This document shows positions 27,407 through 37,021 of a DNA stretch of 64,000 bases, piece after piece (the first letter of the stretch is position 1; every line of letters begins with the position of its first letter). Source of the DNA: Candidatus Heimdallarchaeota archaeon (lineage in GTDB: Archaea > Asgardarchaeota > Heimdallarchaeia > Hodarchaeales > Hodarchaeaceae). Under the pieces are notes generated by a model. That model was not told where the DNA came from, did not search any database, and worked only from the letters and a program-made list of their open reading frames with translations. Made by a program: the position numbers and the translations under genes. The stretch is from positions 62,001-126,000 of the forward strand of contig RDOB01000006.1 in NCBI GenBank assembly GCA_011364965.1, in the 5' to 3' direction.

Positions 27407-28675
27407 TTAAATCCTCCTCAGAACGAAATTGGATATACTAGTTCCAGTACCTGCATGGCTGTTTATCAAACCAACTTCTGCATCTTTCACCTCGTTTTCT
27501 GTTGACCGATGTTCGCGTGGGATTAAGCCTGTTAGTTGATAATAGCACTCAATAGTTGACATTAGTCCTGTAGCTCCAACTGGATGACCATAACCAATTA
27601 ATCCTCCACCAGGATTAGTTGGAATTTCTCCTTCCATCATTGGTAGTTTATCATTGATGAAATCCTTGACAGGGATAGATTCACACCACCCTAACGCGTT
27701 ATAAATCTGAGCTTCTGAAGATGAAAAAGCGTCATGTACCTCAGCTACATCGAGATGTTTGTAGGAATCTTTCCATGGGATATCAGCCATTTTGTACGCA
27801 ATTTCTGCCGCGTGACGACATGCTCCGAATTCTCCTAGGCCTGGATAGCCTTTTCCATAACGCTGAGTCCATCCTGGGAAATTATATCTATCACCTGCCC
27901 TGATGGTACATGAAGATAGACCTGCTCCTGCAATTTCAACACTATGATCAGGAGAATATTGTTTTGCAAACTTCTCATTAGTAACTAAGACTACTGCAGC
28001 ACCTTCAGACATAAAACAACAATCAAATTTCTTTAGTGGATAAGCTATCAACCTTGAATTCATTATGTCATCAACGGTAAGTTTTTTGCCAACTTTTCGA
28101 AAATGTTGGGTTTTTTCACCTGTGGCCATCGCATTATTCTTATTTTTCACAGCAATCTCTGCAAATTCTTCTTCTGTGACATTATGCTTTTCCATGAAAA
28201 CTCTAGCTAATCCTGCATAATAATTTGTGTAATTGGCTCCGAGCATTGCTTCATACCTTGTATCGGAAGCAATTGCAATAAATTCGGATCCCTTGGATTG
28301 GGATACACTTCCCATCAATTCATAACCAATAACAGGTACTACATCCGCTAAACCTGCACGAACGAGGGCGTAGGCCGCATATAGCGCACTGCCCCCTGTA
28401 TTACCTCCGTTGTCGATTCTAAAATGTGGAACGCCCACTAATCCAAGATGATCATGAAGAATCCAATAAGCTGTTAATTGGTGGCTAAAATGAACCGAGA
28501 AATGTGAGTAAACGACCATACCATGGTCTCGAACATCTCTAAGGTGAAATTCAGGCACATCATGATAGAGTTGTTTTATACAGTTTGCGGTCATTTCTTC
28601 AATTTGAAGATTTAGGGGGTAATCAAACGGTGTTGTGGTTCCACCCGCGATAAACACTCTTTGTTGTTCTGGCAT
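27407..28675 (-). CDS. thiolase-fold protein lacking the nucleophilic cysteine
   Basis: 422 residues with the SCP-x/thiolase fold: AEVHDAFSSSEAQIYNALG near 307-325, GYGHPVGATGL (catalytic His) near 364-374 and a C-terminal NSHAGTGTS. At the nucleophile position the usual NNxCATGS/ACASGG reads DNGGNTGGSAL (88-98), with Gly91 instead of Cys. Without Cys it cannot be an ordinary thiolase. Some thiolase-like proteins without this Cys, paired with DUF35 partners, are aldolases (Ltp2 in steroid side-chain breakdown); a similar C-C lyase role is possible here. Coupled to the DUF35 gene downstream. Confidence 0.85.
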   Translation of the reverse strand: MPEQQRVFIAGGTTTPFDYPLNLQIEEMTANCIKQLYHDVPEFHLRDVRDHGMVVYSHFSVHFSHQLTAYWILHDHLGLVGVPHFRIDNGGNTGGSALYAAYALVRAGLADVVPVIGYELMGSVSQSKGSEFIAIASDTRYEAMLGANYTNYYAGLARVFMEKHNVTEEEFAEIAVKNKNNAMATGEKTQHFRKVGKKLTVDDIMNSRLIAYPLKKFDCCFMSEGAAVVLVTNEKFAKQYSPDHSVEIAGAGLSSCTIRAGDRYNFPGWTQRYGKGYPGLGEFGACRHAAEIAYKMADIPWKDSYKHLDVAEVHDAFSSSEAQIYNALGWCESIPVKDFINDKLPMMEGEIPTNPGGGLIGYGHPVGATGLMSTIECYYQLTGLIPREHRSTENEVKDAEVGLINSHAGTGTSISNFVLRRI

Positions 28676-28917
28676 GAAATTTATCCTCTTCTGTGCTTTT
28701 ACTACCCTTTTATTTTAATTAAAACTTAAAAAGCAAGTAAATAATATAAGATTAAGCTGAATATCCCAAAGCTTAACAAGTGTATTTTGAGTATAAACTA
28801 CTTTAAAATGCATTGAAACTACTAATTGTTCCAAGAAAAACCACGAAATTTCGTTATATGATGAAATGCTTTTTTCTTGTTATATTCATTTAATATTCTA
28901 ATATCAGAAAAAATTCA

Positions 28918-28924
28918 TATAAAA
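28918..28924 (+). promoter_or_regulatory. TATA element of the FGGY kinase gene
   Basis: TATAAAA about 44 bases before the ATG at 28962 and 65 before the ATG at 28983, predicting initiation at about 28948. The rest of the 286-base gap before it (28676-28961) holds only the likely promoter of the thiolase-like gene and no other feature I can support. Confidence 0.4.
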
Positions 28925-28982
28925 GGATATTAGCTCCTTCATTACTCTCTTTCTTCCATCTATGATACTATTTGGTGGTTTA

Positions 28983-30521
28983 ATGAAATATATTCTCTCT
29001 ATCGACGCAGGTTCAACTGGAATAAGAGCGATGCTTTTCAATATGAAGGGAGAAATTGTTGTACGACAATATGAACTTACTTCTCCTTTATTACCGAACC
29101 CTGGTTGGATTGAGCATGATCCTGAAGCATTATGGGTAACTTTAAAGAAAGTAGTTTTTAAAATTCTAGGGAACCCAGAATATTCTATTTCCCAAATAGC
29201 TGCGATCGGTATAGCGAATCAAAGGGGCAGTTTTACAATATGGGAGAAACAAACAGGGAAACCTCTCTTGAATTTACTGAATTGGGCTGATATTAGAGCC
29301 AGTAAAACATGTGAGAAGATGAATAAGACAATAAGGTGGAGAATACTAAAAAAATTCGCTTTAATTGGCAGTAAAATAACCAAAAATCCAATGCTAATTG
29401 CAGCAGCCATACTAGAATTCACAACGGATCATACAACTGTTCGATTAAAATGGGCTCTCGAAAATATTCCATATCTGCAGGAACGATGTGAAAAAGGAGA
29501 AGTATTATTCGGTACTATTGATACTTGGCTTATTCACAAGTTAACTAGTGGAAGAGTGCATGCTACAGATTATACCAATGCAGCAACTGGAATGTTGGAT
29601 CCATTCAAATTAAAATGGAACAACATATTGTTAAAAATATTCAATATTCCCAAAAATATTTTACCTGAACTAAAGGACACGAATGGTGATTTTGGGGAAG
29701 TAGATCCTACCATTTTTGGAGGATCAATCCCAATTCGTGCTGTTATAGGAGATCAACAGGCTGCTCTCTTTGGACAAACCTGTTTTAAACCCGGGGAAGT
29801 AAAAATTTCTATGGGTTCAGGCGCTTTTGTGGATATGAATGTGGGTGAGAAAGGAAAAGTATCCAAAAGAGGATTATTTCCTCTCGTTGCTTGGGTGATT
29901 GATGGAAAGCCTACTTATATGCTGGAGGGATATGTAGCTACAGCTGGTACCCTCATTGATTGGTTAGGAAGTGGGATAGGATTAAGCGACAGTTCAATTG
30001 CGTTAAATGAATATGCAGCTCAATGTGAGGATACAGAGGGCGTGATTTTTATTCCTACTCCTTCGGGAATACGTTTTCCATATTTTTCTGCCTCTATTCG
30101 TGCAACAATACTTGGATTATCGCTCAATACTCATAAAGCTCATGTTGCGAGGGCTGTATTCGAAGGGATAGCCTCTAGGATTGTGGATATAATAGAAGGA
30201 TTGGAGAAAGATACAAAGATCAGAATTTATTCGATTAAAACTGATGGAGGGGTTTCTCAGTCAAATATCCTCCTACAAATTCTGGCGGATCTATCTGGAA
30301 AGAAAATTCAACGCGCTAAGGAGCTCGATATGACAGCTGCTGGAGCTGCTTACATTGCTGGTTTGAGTATCAAATTTTGGAAGGATCAGTCGGAATTATA
30401 CTCAATTTACACTCAGTCGAATCCTGAGGAATTTACTCCAAAATTTTTTGAGAATGAGCGACTTAAAAAAAGAAAAAATTGGAAGAAGGCATTAAAGGCT
30501 ATTTTATCAGTTAACAGCTAA
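28983..30521 (+). CDS. FGGY-family kinase, glycerol kinase-like
   Basis: About 512 residues. The N-terminal phosphate motif SIDAGSTGIRAMLF and GDQQAALFGQTCFKPGE near 255-270 match the FGGY family and resemble glycerol kinase closely, including the Asp of GDQQ. At the usual glycerol-binding NQRET motif this protein has NQRGS, so the glutamate contact is lost. The substrate may be glycerol or another polyol or sugar. Start at ATG 28983 (GGTGG upstream); ATG 28962 adds seven residues. No glycerol-3-phosphate dehydrogenase nearby. Confidence 0.82.
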   Translation: MKYILSIDAGSTGIRAMLFNMKGEIVVRQYELTSPLLPNPGWIEHDPEALWVTLKKVVFKILGNPEYSISQIAAIGIANQRGSFTIWEKQTGKPLLNLLNWADIRASKTCEKMNKTIRWRILKKFALIGSKITKNPMLIAAAILEFTTDHTTVRLKWALENIPYLQERCEKGEVLFGTIDTWLIHKLTSGRVHATDYTNAATGMLDPFKLKWNNILLKIFNIPKNILPELKDTNGDFGEVDPTIFGGSIPIRAVIGDQQAALFGQTCFKPGEVKISMGSGAFVDMNVGEKGKVSKRGLFPLVAWVIDGKPTYMLEGYVATAGTLIDWLGSGIGLSDSSIALNEYAAQCEDTEGVIFIPTPSGIRFPYFSASIRATILGLSLNTHKAHVARAVFEGIASRIVDIIEGLEKDTKIRIYSIKTDGGVSQSNILLQILADLSGKKIQRAKELDMTAAGAAYIAGLSIKFWKDQSELYSIYTQSNPEEFTPKFFENERLKKRKNWKKALKAILSVNS

Positions 30522-30607
30522 TCAATTTATCAAATCAACTTAGCAGCTTAATCAGCTATTTAACAAACACAATGGCAAAACGAACACCTGTAGATATTTA
30601 GGTTGAA

Positions 30608-31537
30608 TTGCTTATGGTGAGTTGTTCTGATTCCACGATAAAATTCAATACTTCTGCTCTGGAAAGGATTGTAAATGAACCTCAAAAGGTTTTAAATGAA
30701 GAACAAGCCTTTTGGACTAATGAAAAAGCTCAAATATATACTAAAAACTGGGCCAAACATGTGAATTACGAGATTCAATATGATGAATGGAGAGAAAGTC
30801 TGCTTAAATGGCTAGAGGTGCCTCTTGAACAGCGAAAAAGCCATATGCTTATGAAAATGACTCAGAAGATAATCACAAATAAACAGAAGTTCGTAGAGAA
30901 AGCACTTCCATTTCTTTGTTCTTATTCTCCAATAAATATTGATTATAGTATAACAATTCATTTTACTGCATTTATACCTGTAAATGCATTCGCGATGGGT
31001 GAGATTGTTATAAATGTCACAGCTTCTTCTTGGAAAGAAAACGCAGCTAACATTTTGAATACGTTGGTACATGAGCTATATCATATTTGTTACTCTGATT
31101 GCCGACAATATCATCCGCAAGAGAAATATTCCGAAAACCTGATTTATAGTTTTCTTGATAATATTCATAATGAGGGTATTTGTACATATATTGGCTATAA
31201 TGCTCTGAAGATGTTTCCCGCTCCAGATATGGAGGATTATCAGTTATTGGAAGATATTGATGAGGTTAATAAGGCATTTCGTGTTGTAAATGGAATTTTT
31301 TCTGAAATAAGTATTCAATCAGAAGAAGAAGTCAGGAAAAAAGCATGGAAAGAAGGAGTACTAGGTAGAGCTTTTTATATATCAGGTGCTTTCATGTGCA
31401 AAGTAATCGAAAAAAAGTGTGGTAGAAAGGGTTTGATGGATACAATAATAAAAGGTCCCCTCGCTTTTGCAGAATTGTATAATTCTATAGCTATTACCAA
31501 ACTCCAACTAAAAATTGAAGCTATAAATAGAGTATGA
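30608..31537 (+). CDS. predicted gluzincin-type zinc metallopeptidase
   Basis: 309 residues (TTG start; an ATG lies two codons later). It has a clear zinc-protease helix, TLVHELYHICYS (His155, Glu156, His159), and a second helix, HNEGICTYIGY, whose Glu189 is placed like the third ligand of gluzincins. No signal peptide, so it is probably cytoplasmic. The rest is not recognised. Preceding and following genes are unrelated. The peptidase call rests on these motifs alone. Confidence 0.6.
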   Translation: MLMVSCSDSTIKFNTSALERIVNEPQKVLNEEQAFWTNEKAQIYTKNWAKHVNYEIQYDEWRESLLKWLEVPLEQRKSHMLMKMTQKIITNKQKFVEKALPFLCSYSPINIDYSITIHFTAFIPVNAFAMGEIVINVTASSWKENAANILNTLVHELYHICYSDCRQYHPQEKYSENLIYSFLDNIHNEGICTYIGYNALKMFPAPDMEDYQLLEDIDEVNKAFRVVNGIFSEISIQSEEEVRKKAWKEGVLGRAFYISGAFMCKVIEKKCGRKGLMDTIIKGPLAFAELYNSIAITKLQLKIEAINRV

Positions 31538-31661
31538 ATCTAGATACCTGCTACAAAAAATACAATATTTTTCTTTATCCTAATCCTATCTTAAAGGTAA
31601 AATTTTTGAAGAAGAACTATGCATTAAAGCCATAATTTTTATCACTTTCTTAGAATTTGAG

Positions 31662-33380
31662 ATGAGAAATATGGTTCAAATGACTGGAGGAGAAGTATTA
31701 GTTGGCTGTTTGAAAAAAGAACAGGTGAAATTTGTTCATGGAATACCAGGCGATCAATTATATCCTATCTTAGATGCAATCTATAACGATGAGTCGATTA
31801 GTTTTGTTAGCTATCGGCATGAGCAAGCAGCTGCAAATGCTGCTGATTCATGGGCTCGTGTCACAGGACAACCAGGAGTTTGTTTAGGAACAGTTGGGCC
31901 TGGAGCAGCTAACCTTATCGCAGGGGTATATCCAGCTTATGCTGATAGTATTCCAATGATAATTATTTGTGCTCAAAATCAAACATGGAATATCTACCCT
32001 GCACATGGTATGACACAGGATTTAGATCAAATTAATCTCTTTAAACCAATTACTAAGTGGCAGGCTGTCATTTCACACTGGAAGCGTATTCCCGAGCTTG
32101 TCCATTGGGCATTTCGTGTTGCAATTTCAGGTCGTCCCGGCCCAGTACTCCTAGACTGTCCTTCGGATGTTTTATTTGCTAAAAATGATATAAGTGAGCT
32201 CACGCACAAAATACTTGAACCACAGCATTATCGTGGCCTGAATAATCCTGTTGCCTCACTAAATGTGATTGAAAAGGCAGTTAGTATTCTATTGCAGGCT
32301 GAATATCCATTAATTCATGTTGGAGGTGGGGGTCTTGCATCAAATGCCTCTCTTGAGATTGCAGAGCTTGCTGAATATCTCCAGATCCCCGTTACAAGTA
32401 GTGTGTTTGCTCGGGGGATTTTACCTGATGATCATCCCTTAGTATTACTTCCTGTAAGTTATGGTGCAATTGCAGCACAATCCTGTGCAGATGTTGTATT
32501 ACTTGTTGGGGGACGAATGGGGGACATGGAGAATTGGGGAAGAGCGCCATTCTGGAATGAAGAAGGTAAAATTATTCAGCTTGATATAGATCCCCAGAAT
32601 TTAGGATTGAATACTAAAATCGAATTAGGTATTATTGGTGATGCGAAATTTACGATTAAAAACATGCTAGACGTGTTAAAACAAAGGGTAAAACCCGTTG
32701 AAGCACGGCCTATCTTGGAGGAATATAAAGATGCTGAAAAATCTTGGTTGACTGAATATGAAGCTTTAGGGAAATCTGATCAAAAACCTATCCATCCTCT
32801 TAGAGCAGTAAAGGAAATACGTAATTTTTTTCCCAGAAACGCTATTACAATTGTTGATGGTGGAAATACAGGTATTTGGTGTCATTATTTAAATCGTGTT
32901 TATGAACCTCGGACATTTCTATGGCCCGGTGACTCAGGACATTTAGGTGTTGGATTGGGTTATGCAATTGGCGCAAAATTAGCCAAGCCTAATAACAAAG
33001 TTTTTGCGATAATGGGAGATGGGTCTTTCATGTTCAATATTCAAGAGCTAGAAACCGCTAGACGTCTTGGATTAAATATTATCATATGTATTTTGAATGA
33101 TAGAGCATATGGTATGATCAAAGCTGGTCAAAAAGAAGTTTATGAAAAACGGTACATTGGAGTTGACTTTTTCGATGTGCATTATGATGAAATAGCGCAA
33201 GCTATGGATTGTTTTGGGATCCGAGTTGAAAACCCTTCTGAAATTCAACCAGCTTTGGTTTCTGCAGAAGAATCTAATTATCCAGCAGTAATAGATATAA
33301 TAATTGACCGAGACATAAATCTGGAACCACCTGACTTTACTACTTTGGCTGGTATCTGGTTGGAAGGTTGCTTGGATTGA
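31662..33380 (+). CDS. thiamine pyrophosphate-dependent enzyme, acetolactate synthase-like
   Basis: 572 residues with the three domains of the POX/AHAS family. N-terminal YRHEQAAANAAD holds the catalytic Glu; the central domain follows; the C-terminal TPP motif is GDGSFMFNIQELETARRLG then an ILNDRAYG ending. It could be acetolactate synthase or a decarboxylase/carboligase of a 2-keto acid. No regulatory subunit or branched-chain amino-acid genes lie alongside, which weakens the biosynthetic reading. ATG 31662 or 31671. Confidence 0.85.
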   Translation: MRNMVQMTGGEVLVGCLKKEQVKFVHGIPGDQLYPILDAIYNDESISFVSYRHEQAAANAADSWARVTGQPGVCLGTVGPGAANLIAGVYPAYADSIPMIIICAQNQTWNIYPAHGMTQDLDQINLFKPITKWQAVISHWKRIPELVHWAFRVAISGRPGPVLLDCPSDVLFAKNDISELTHKILEPQHYRGLNNPVASLNVIEKAVSILLQAEYPLIHVGGGGLASNASLEIAELAEYLQIPVTSSVFARGILPDDHPLVLLPVSYGAIAAQSCADVVLLVGGRMGDMENWGRAPFWNEEGKIIQLDIDPQNLGLNTKIELGIIGDAKFTIKNMLDVLKQRVKPVEARPILEEYKDAEKSWLTEYEALGKSDQKPIHPLRAVKEIRNFFPRNAITIVDGGNTGIWCHYLNRVYEPRTFLWPGDSGHLGVGLGYAIGAKLAKPNNKVFAIMGDGSFMFNIQELETARRLGLNIIICILNDRAYGMIKAGQKEVYEKRYIGVDFFDVHYDEIAQAMDCFGIRVENPSEIQPALVSAEESNYPAVIDIIIDRDINLEPPDFTTLAGIWLEGCLD

Positions 33381-33398
33381 GTCCAAACAAATTGTGAA

Positions 33399-34631
33399 TC
33401 AATTATCATTAAAAGTAAATACAGCTTTCACCATATTGTACTTATCTTTATTCATAGAATATCTAATCGCTTTTTTATATTCATTTGGAAAACGAAAACG
33501 GTGTGTGATCATCCAAGATAAGTCTAAATTATTATTACTAAGCATATGCAACGCTGTATCAAAAGCATGTTCAGATTTGGAATTGAATGTTTCCATACAA
33601 GATCCAAATGATCCCATTATATTTAATTCTCTAGCCCAAACTAATGACCAATCTATAGGAATTTTATGGGGATTACCAATTAACACAAACTTGCCTCCCG
33701 CTTTTGTCAGTCGCAAAGCATCCTCAATAGTGTTTGGTAAACCAACACATTCAAAAACAAGGTCAGCTCCCCCACCGACTAGCAAAGGTTTTTTCTCTAG
33801 AATTGGATGGTATTCTCGTAACCTTAATCTTTTTGAAAGAACGGAAAAGTAATCTTTTTCCACTTTAGTATATTCTGTAGCTCCACATTTTTCAACGGCC
33901 ATTTTTCCCCTTACTTCATTGGTATCAAGAGCAATAATCTTCGCTTTACTCCCTAATGCTCGTAAAGCTAATAAAACCATTAATCCAATAACTCCAGTTC
34001 CTATAACTAAAACTGTATCAGAATTATTAGGAAAATGTCTCATTACTGCATGCAAACCAATTGTGAATGGCTCTACCAATACTGCATTATCATCGGTAAC
34101 GTACTTAGGGACTTTATGAAGTTGCGTATGATGTGCTAAATAGGCTGAACTGAATGCCCCACCCGTAGAATTACACCATCCCGTATCGAACCCTGGTCTG
34201 ATGTTTCCCCTATCAAAGTTATTACACCTAACAAAGTCCCCATTTTTACAATTCTGACATACTGGTACAATTCCTCTTACACGACAACTCAAGATAGGAT
34301 CTAAAACTACTCGATCTCCCTCTTCCAGATGCGCAACTTCTTCGTTTACTTCTGATACTAATCCAACACTTTCATGGCCTAAAACCGATGGAAAAGAGCA
34401 AAGAGGTTCTAACAAAGGACTTTCACGAAGCAAAATAGTGTTAATATCTGAACCGCATATCCCAGTTAAAATTGGACTTACTTTTACCCATCCAGGTATC
34501 GTTTTAGGTTCTGGAATAGTGTCTAATTTAGTAGGAGAGAAAAAATTATAATAAGCGAGGGAAGATATTTTACTTAAAGCTTTTGTAGTCAAATATCTTG
34601 GAATAGAGGCGTGAAACCGAAGCGCTTGCAT
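33399..34631 (-). CDS. zinc-dependent medium-chain alcohol dehydrogenase
   Basis: 410 residues. Catalytic zinc ligands appear in GICGSD and GHESVG; a structural zinc site is offered by CRVRGIVPVCQNCKNGDFVRC. The nucleotide-binding Rossmann motif is VIGTGVIGLM near 211. Resembles threonine/sorbitol/glucose dehydrogenases, but the N-terminal 60 residues and a loop before the structural site are longer. It converges with the TPP enzyme gene with 18 bases between stops. Substrate unknown. Confidence 0.85.
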   Translation of the reverse strand: MQALRFHASIPRYLTTKALSKISSLAYYNFFSPTKLDTIPEPKTIPGWVKVSPILTGICGSDINTILLRESPLLEPLCSFPSVLGHESVGLVSEVNEEVAHLEEGDRVVLDPILSCRVRGIVPVCQNCKNGDFVRCNNFDRGNIRPGFDTGWCNSTGGAFSSAYLAHHTQLHKVPKYVTDDNAVLVEPFTIGLHAVMRHFPNNSDTVLVIGTGVIGLMVLLALRALGSKAKIIALDTNEVRGKMAVEKCGATEYTKVEKDYFSVLSKRLRLREYHPILEKKPLLVGGGADLVFECVGLPNTIEDALRLTKAGGKFVLIGNPHKIPIDWSLVWARELNIMGSFGSCMETFNSKSEHAFDTALHMLSNNNLDLSWMITHRFRFPNEYKKAIRYSMNKDKYNMVKAVFTFNDN

Positions 34632-34691
34632 AGAAATAATTGACTACATACTTTAATATAGATTTTTCTTACTTGAGTGCTTTCAAGTTAA

Positions 34692-35549
34692 TTATCTTTT
34701 TCCTTTTAGGAAGGAAATTAAACATTTATTATATTCTTCAGGATCATCTTGATGCACCCAATGGGACGCGTTTTCAAAAGTAATCAGTTTACAATCAGTA
34801 CACATATCCACACTTAGTTTAGCCATTTCATAGCTCAGATGGGGGTCTTTTTTCCCCCATAAAATTAGGGTTGGAATATCCACTTTTAAGGATCGTGCTT
34901 TGGTTGAGAACTTTTTTCCAAAGGCTCTGTACCAATTGATCATACTTGTAATTGCATTAGGTTGAGACCAAGCATCTCTGTATCGATCACGCTGCTCTTT
35001 TGATAATCCTTTGGCCATTGCTGTTGATAAAAATTTCCAGTTCCTTACTCGAAGTATTTTTTCTGGAATAATTGGAATCTTAAAAAAAAATGTATACCAG
35101 CTCTTTCTCATTTGTGAAAAATGACTTCTTAGGAAATCATTCATAATTTTGGGGTGGGGTACATTTGAAATCACTAGACTATCTACTCGTTCAGGATAAT
35201 ATATCGCTATCCACCAAGCAACCATTGCTCCAAAATCATGTCCCACTAAATGAAACGTTTTCAGATTAAGTTTCTCTGCTAATCCCAAGATATCCTTAAC
35301 TAGTAGTTCCATTCGATAATTTTCTTTTCCTCTTGGTTTATCGCTTCTGTTATAACCTCGTTGATCTGGAGCAATTACCCTGAATCCTTCAGTAGTCAAA
35401 GTAGAGATTTGAGATTCCCAACTAAACCACGCATCTGGAAATCCATGTAATAAGATTATAGGTACTCCATCCTCGGGACCAGCTAAGGCTGCATGAAGTT
35501 TGAGGTCTTCAATTTCAATATATTTAAGTTCGACTACCATCCATTTCAC
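34692..35549 (-). CDS. alpha/beta hydrolase, epoxide hydrolase/dehalogenase type
   Basis: 285 residues. The nucleophile elbow is GHDFGA, so the nucleophile is Asp105, as in epoxide hydrolases and haloalkane dehalogenases. HGFPDAWFSW (oxyanion/halide region) lies near 35-44 and the catalytic His in NASHWVHQDDP near 265. The first three or four residues are uncertain; an ATG lies slightly inside. Epoxide hydrolysis is the more common activity of this motif set. No operon partner. Confidence 0.85.
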   Translation of the reverse strand: MKWMVVELKYIEIEDLKLHAALAGPEDGVPIILLHGFPDAWFSWESQISTLTTEGFRVIAPDQRGYNRSDKPRGKENYRMELLVKDILGLAEKLNLKTFHLVGHDFGAMVAWWIAIYYPERVDSLVISNVPHPKIMNDFLRSHFSQMRKSWYTFFFKIPIIPEKILRVRNWKFLSTAMAKGLSKEQRDRYRDAWSQPNAITSMINWYRAFGKKFSTKARSLKVDIPTLILWGKKDPHLSYEMAKLSVDMCTDCKLITFENASHWVHQDDPEEYNKCLISFLKGKR

Positions 35550-35675
35550 ATACTTGGTTGTTTTATCAAGATAAAGTAATCCTTTTGCACTCTAAACACT
35601 TTTTTTAAGACATTCCTGAATCCTAAGATTAAAGTTCTTTTAAAATTTTATTATTAGATCAAAGGAAGTTGGAAA

Positions 35676-36989
35676 ATGAAAGGCCAAAATATGGAAGAAA
35701 CTCAATCAAGGATATCTAAGAGCCAAATACTCTACCCTTTTACCATTATTCTATTGATGTTGGCTGTATTTAATCTTGCAGGGAATATTTTTTCCTTGAT
35801 TTTCTTCCTTTTACAGTCTTCTGGATTTGCATTTACTGAGGACACAGCTACTCTTCTAAGTCTAGCTTTAAATCTCATTGCTGAAATAGGTCTCATTTTG
35901 ATATTCTTTTTTCTTCTATGGCGGAAGAAGCTTGAACCTGAGGAAAAAAACATGCCTGAGACAAAACCCTTACTCTTTACTTATTTGGTGTATAGTGCGG
36001 AGAGCTGTTTCTTATTTGGGGTTTTACCAATAATTGCTGAATTTCTCTCGAAATTTGAGGAAGTTACAAGTCCCTATGAAAGTTTTTTTCCCACTGTTAC
36101 CCTTCTCTCAATGCCGATCTATTACATCCTTTTCTTTGGAGTGCTTTCATTTGGAGCTGCAATTTCAGAGGAATTAGCATTTAGACGAACGTTAATTCCA
36201 ATGCTAGAAAGGCGAGGTTTAGGGACTTTTTGGGTTTTATTGATATCTGGACTGATGTTTTCTCTGATGCACACTCCTGCAGATTTATTGAATGGTACGT
36301 GGACATACGCAATAGTTCATTTTTGTAGCACGTTTATTGGAGGCGTTGCACTTGGTTTCGTTTATGTAAGGACACGCAATGTAATATATCCAATTCTCTT
36401 ACATGGATTCTCAAATGGGTTCAGTGGATTGCTGCAAATTGCTGTAGTACAACTTGAAATGGGAGAAACTACACTTTTTAACTTTGGGGCTTTGTGGATA
36501 GTGATAACAATCCTTTTAGGAGGTGTTATTGTTGGATACACATTAATTCAACTTTATCAACATCGTAGACATCCTAACGCACCTGCATGGATCCAATTAC
36601 TAACTGATCGAAAAGTAGTAATAAAAAATCTAAAGCTTATCTCTCTCTTTGCCCTGATCTTTATCTTAATTCAAGGAGGTTTTGATATCATTCTTGATCT
36701 TGTATTTAGCCTTTGGGAACCATCTCTTGAGGTTATTTTTTTTGAATCTGTTGCTAATTTATTGGTAATAATTGGTTTAATAGTTCTAACTAGTTATTTT
36801 ATTTGGTATATATCTTCACCACTTAAGATTCCAATATTTGTATCCGAGATTAGACCATATGAAAAAATGAGTATATATCAATATCCCAAAGAGGTATTTA
36901 GAAAGAATCGTTTATGTCCGTCTTGTGGTCAAGAAATTCCCAGTTATAATAGATTCTGTATTTACTGTGGCCAGAGCTTAAATGATTGA
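35676..36989 (+). CDS. CPBP (CAAX-type) membrane metalloprotease with zinc-ribbon tail
   Basis: 437 residues, about ten membrane helices. The protease core is the CPBP/Abi type: SEELAFRR (Glu165, Glu166, Arg170), a later SLMHTPAD (His199) and LHGFSNGF. The last 30 residues form a double-CxxC zinc ribbon (CPSCG and CIYCG), a cytoplasmic add-on not part of the core family. Possible roles are processing of prenylated or membrane proteins. Proline-rich linker absent. Stand-alone gene with AGGAAG ahead of the ATG. Confidence 0.85.
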   Translation: MKGQNMEETQSRISKSQILYPFTIILLMLAVFNLAGNIFSLIFFLLQSSGFAFTEDTATLLSLALNLIAEIGLILIFFFLLWRKKLEPEEKNMPETKPLLFTYLVYSAESCFLFGVLPIIAEFLSKFEEVTSPYESFFPTVTLLSMPIYYILFFGVLSFGAAISEELAFRRTLIPMLERRGLGTFWVLLISGLMFSLMHTPADLLNGTWTYAIVHFCSTFIGGVALGFVYVRTRNVIYPILLHGFSNGFSGLLQIAVVQLEMGETTLFNFGALWIVITILLGGVIVGYTLIQLYQHRRHPNAPAWIQLLTDRKVVIKNLKLISLFALIFILIQGGFDIILDLVFSLWEPSLEVIFFESVANLLVIIGLIVLTSYFIWYISSPLKIPIFVSEIRPYEKMSIYQYPKEVFRKNRLCPSCGQEIPSYNRFCIYCGQSLND

Positions 36990-37021
36990 GAGAAGAAGGA
37001 CATTCTCCTCTTCAAACACCT

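Noticed and set aside
33394..33852. 152-codon plus-strand frame
   Set aside because: Antisense to the well-supported alcohol dehydrogenase gene.
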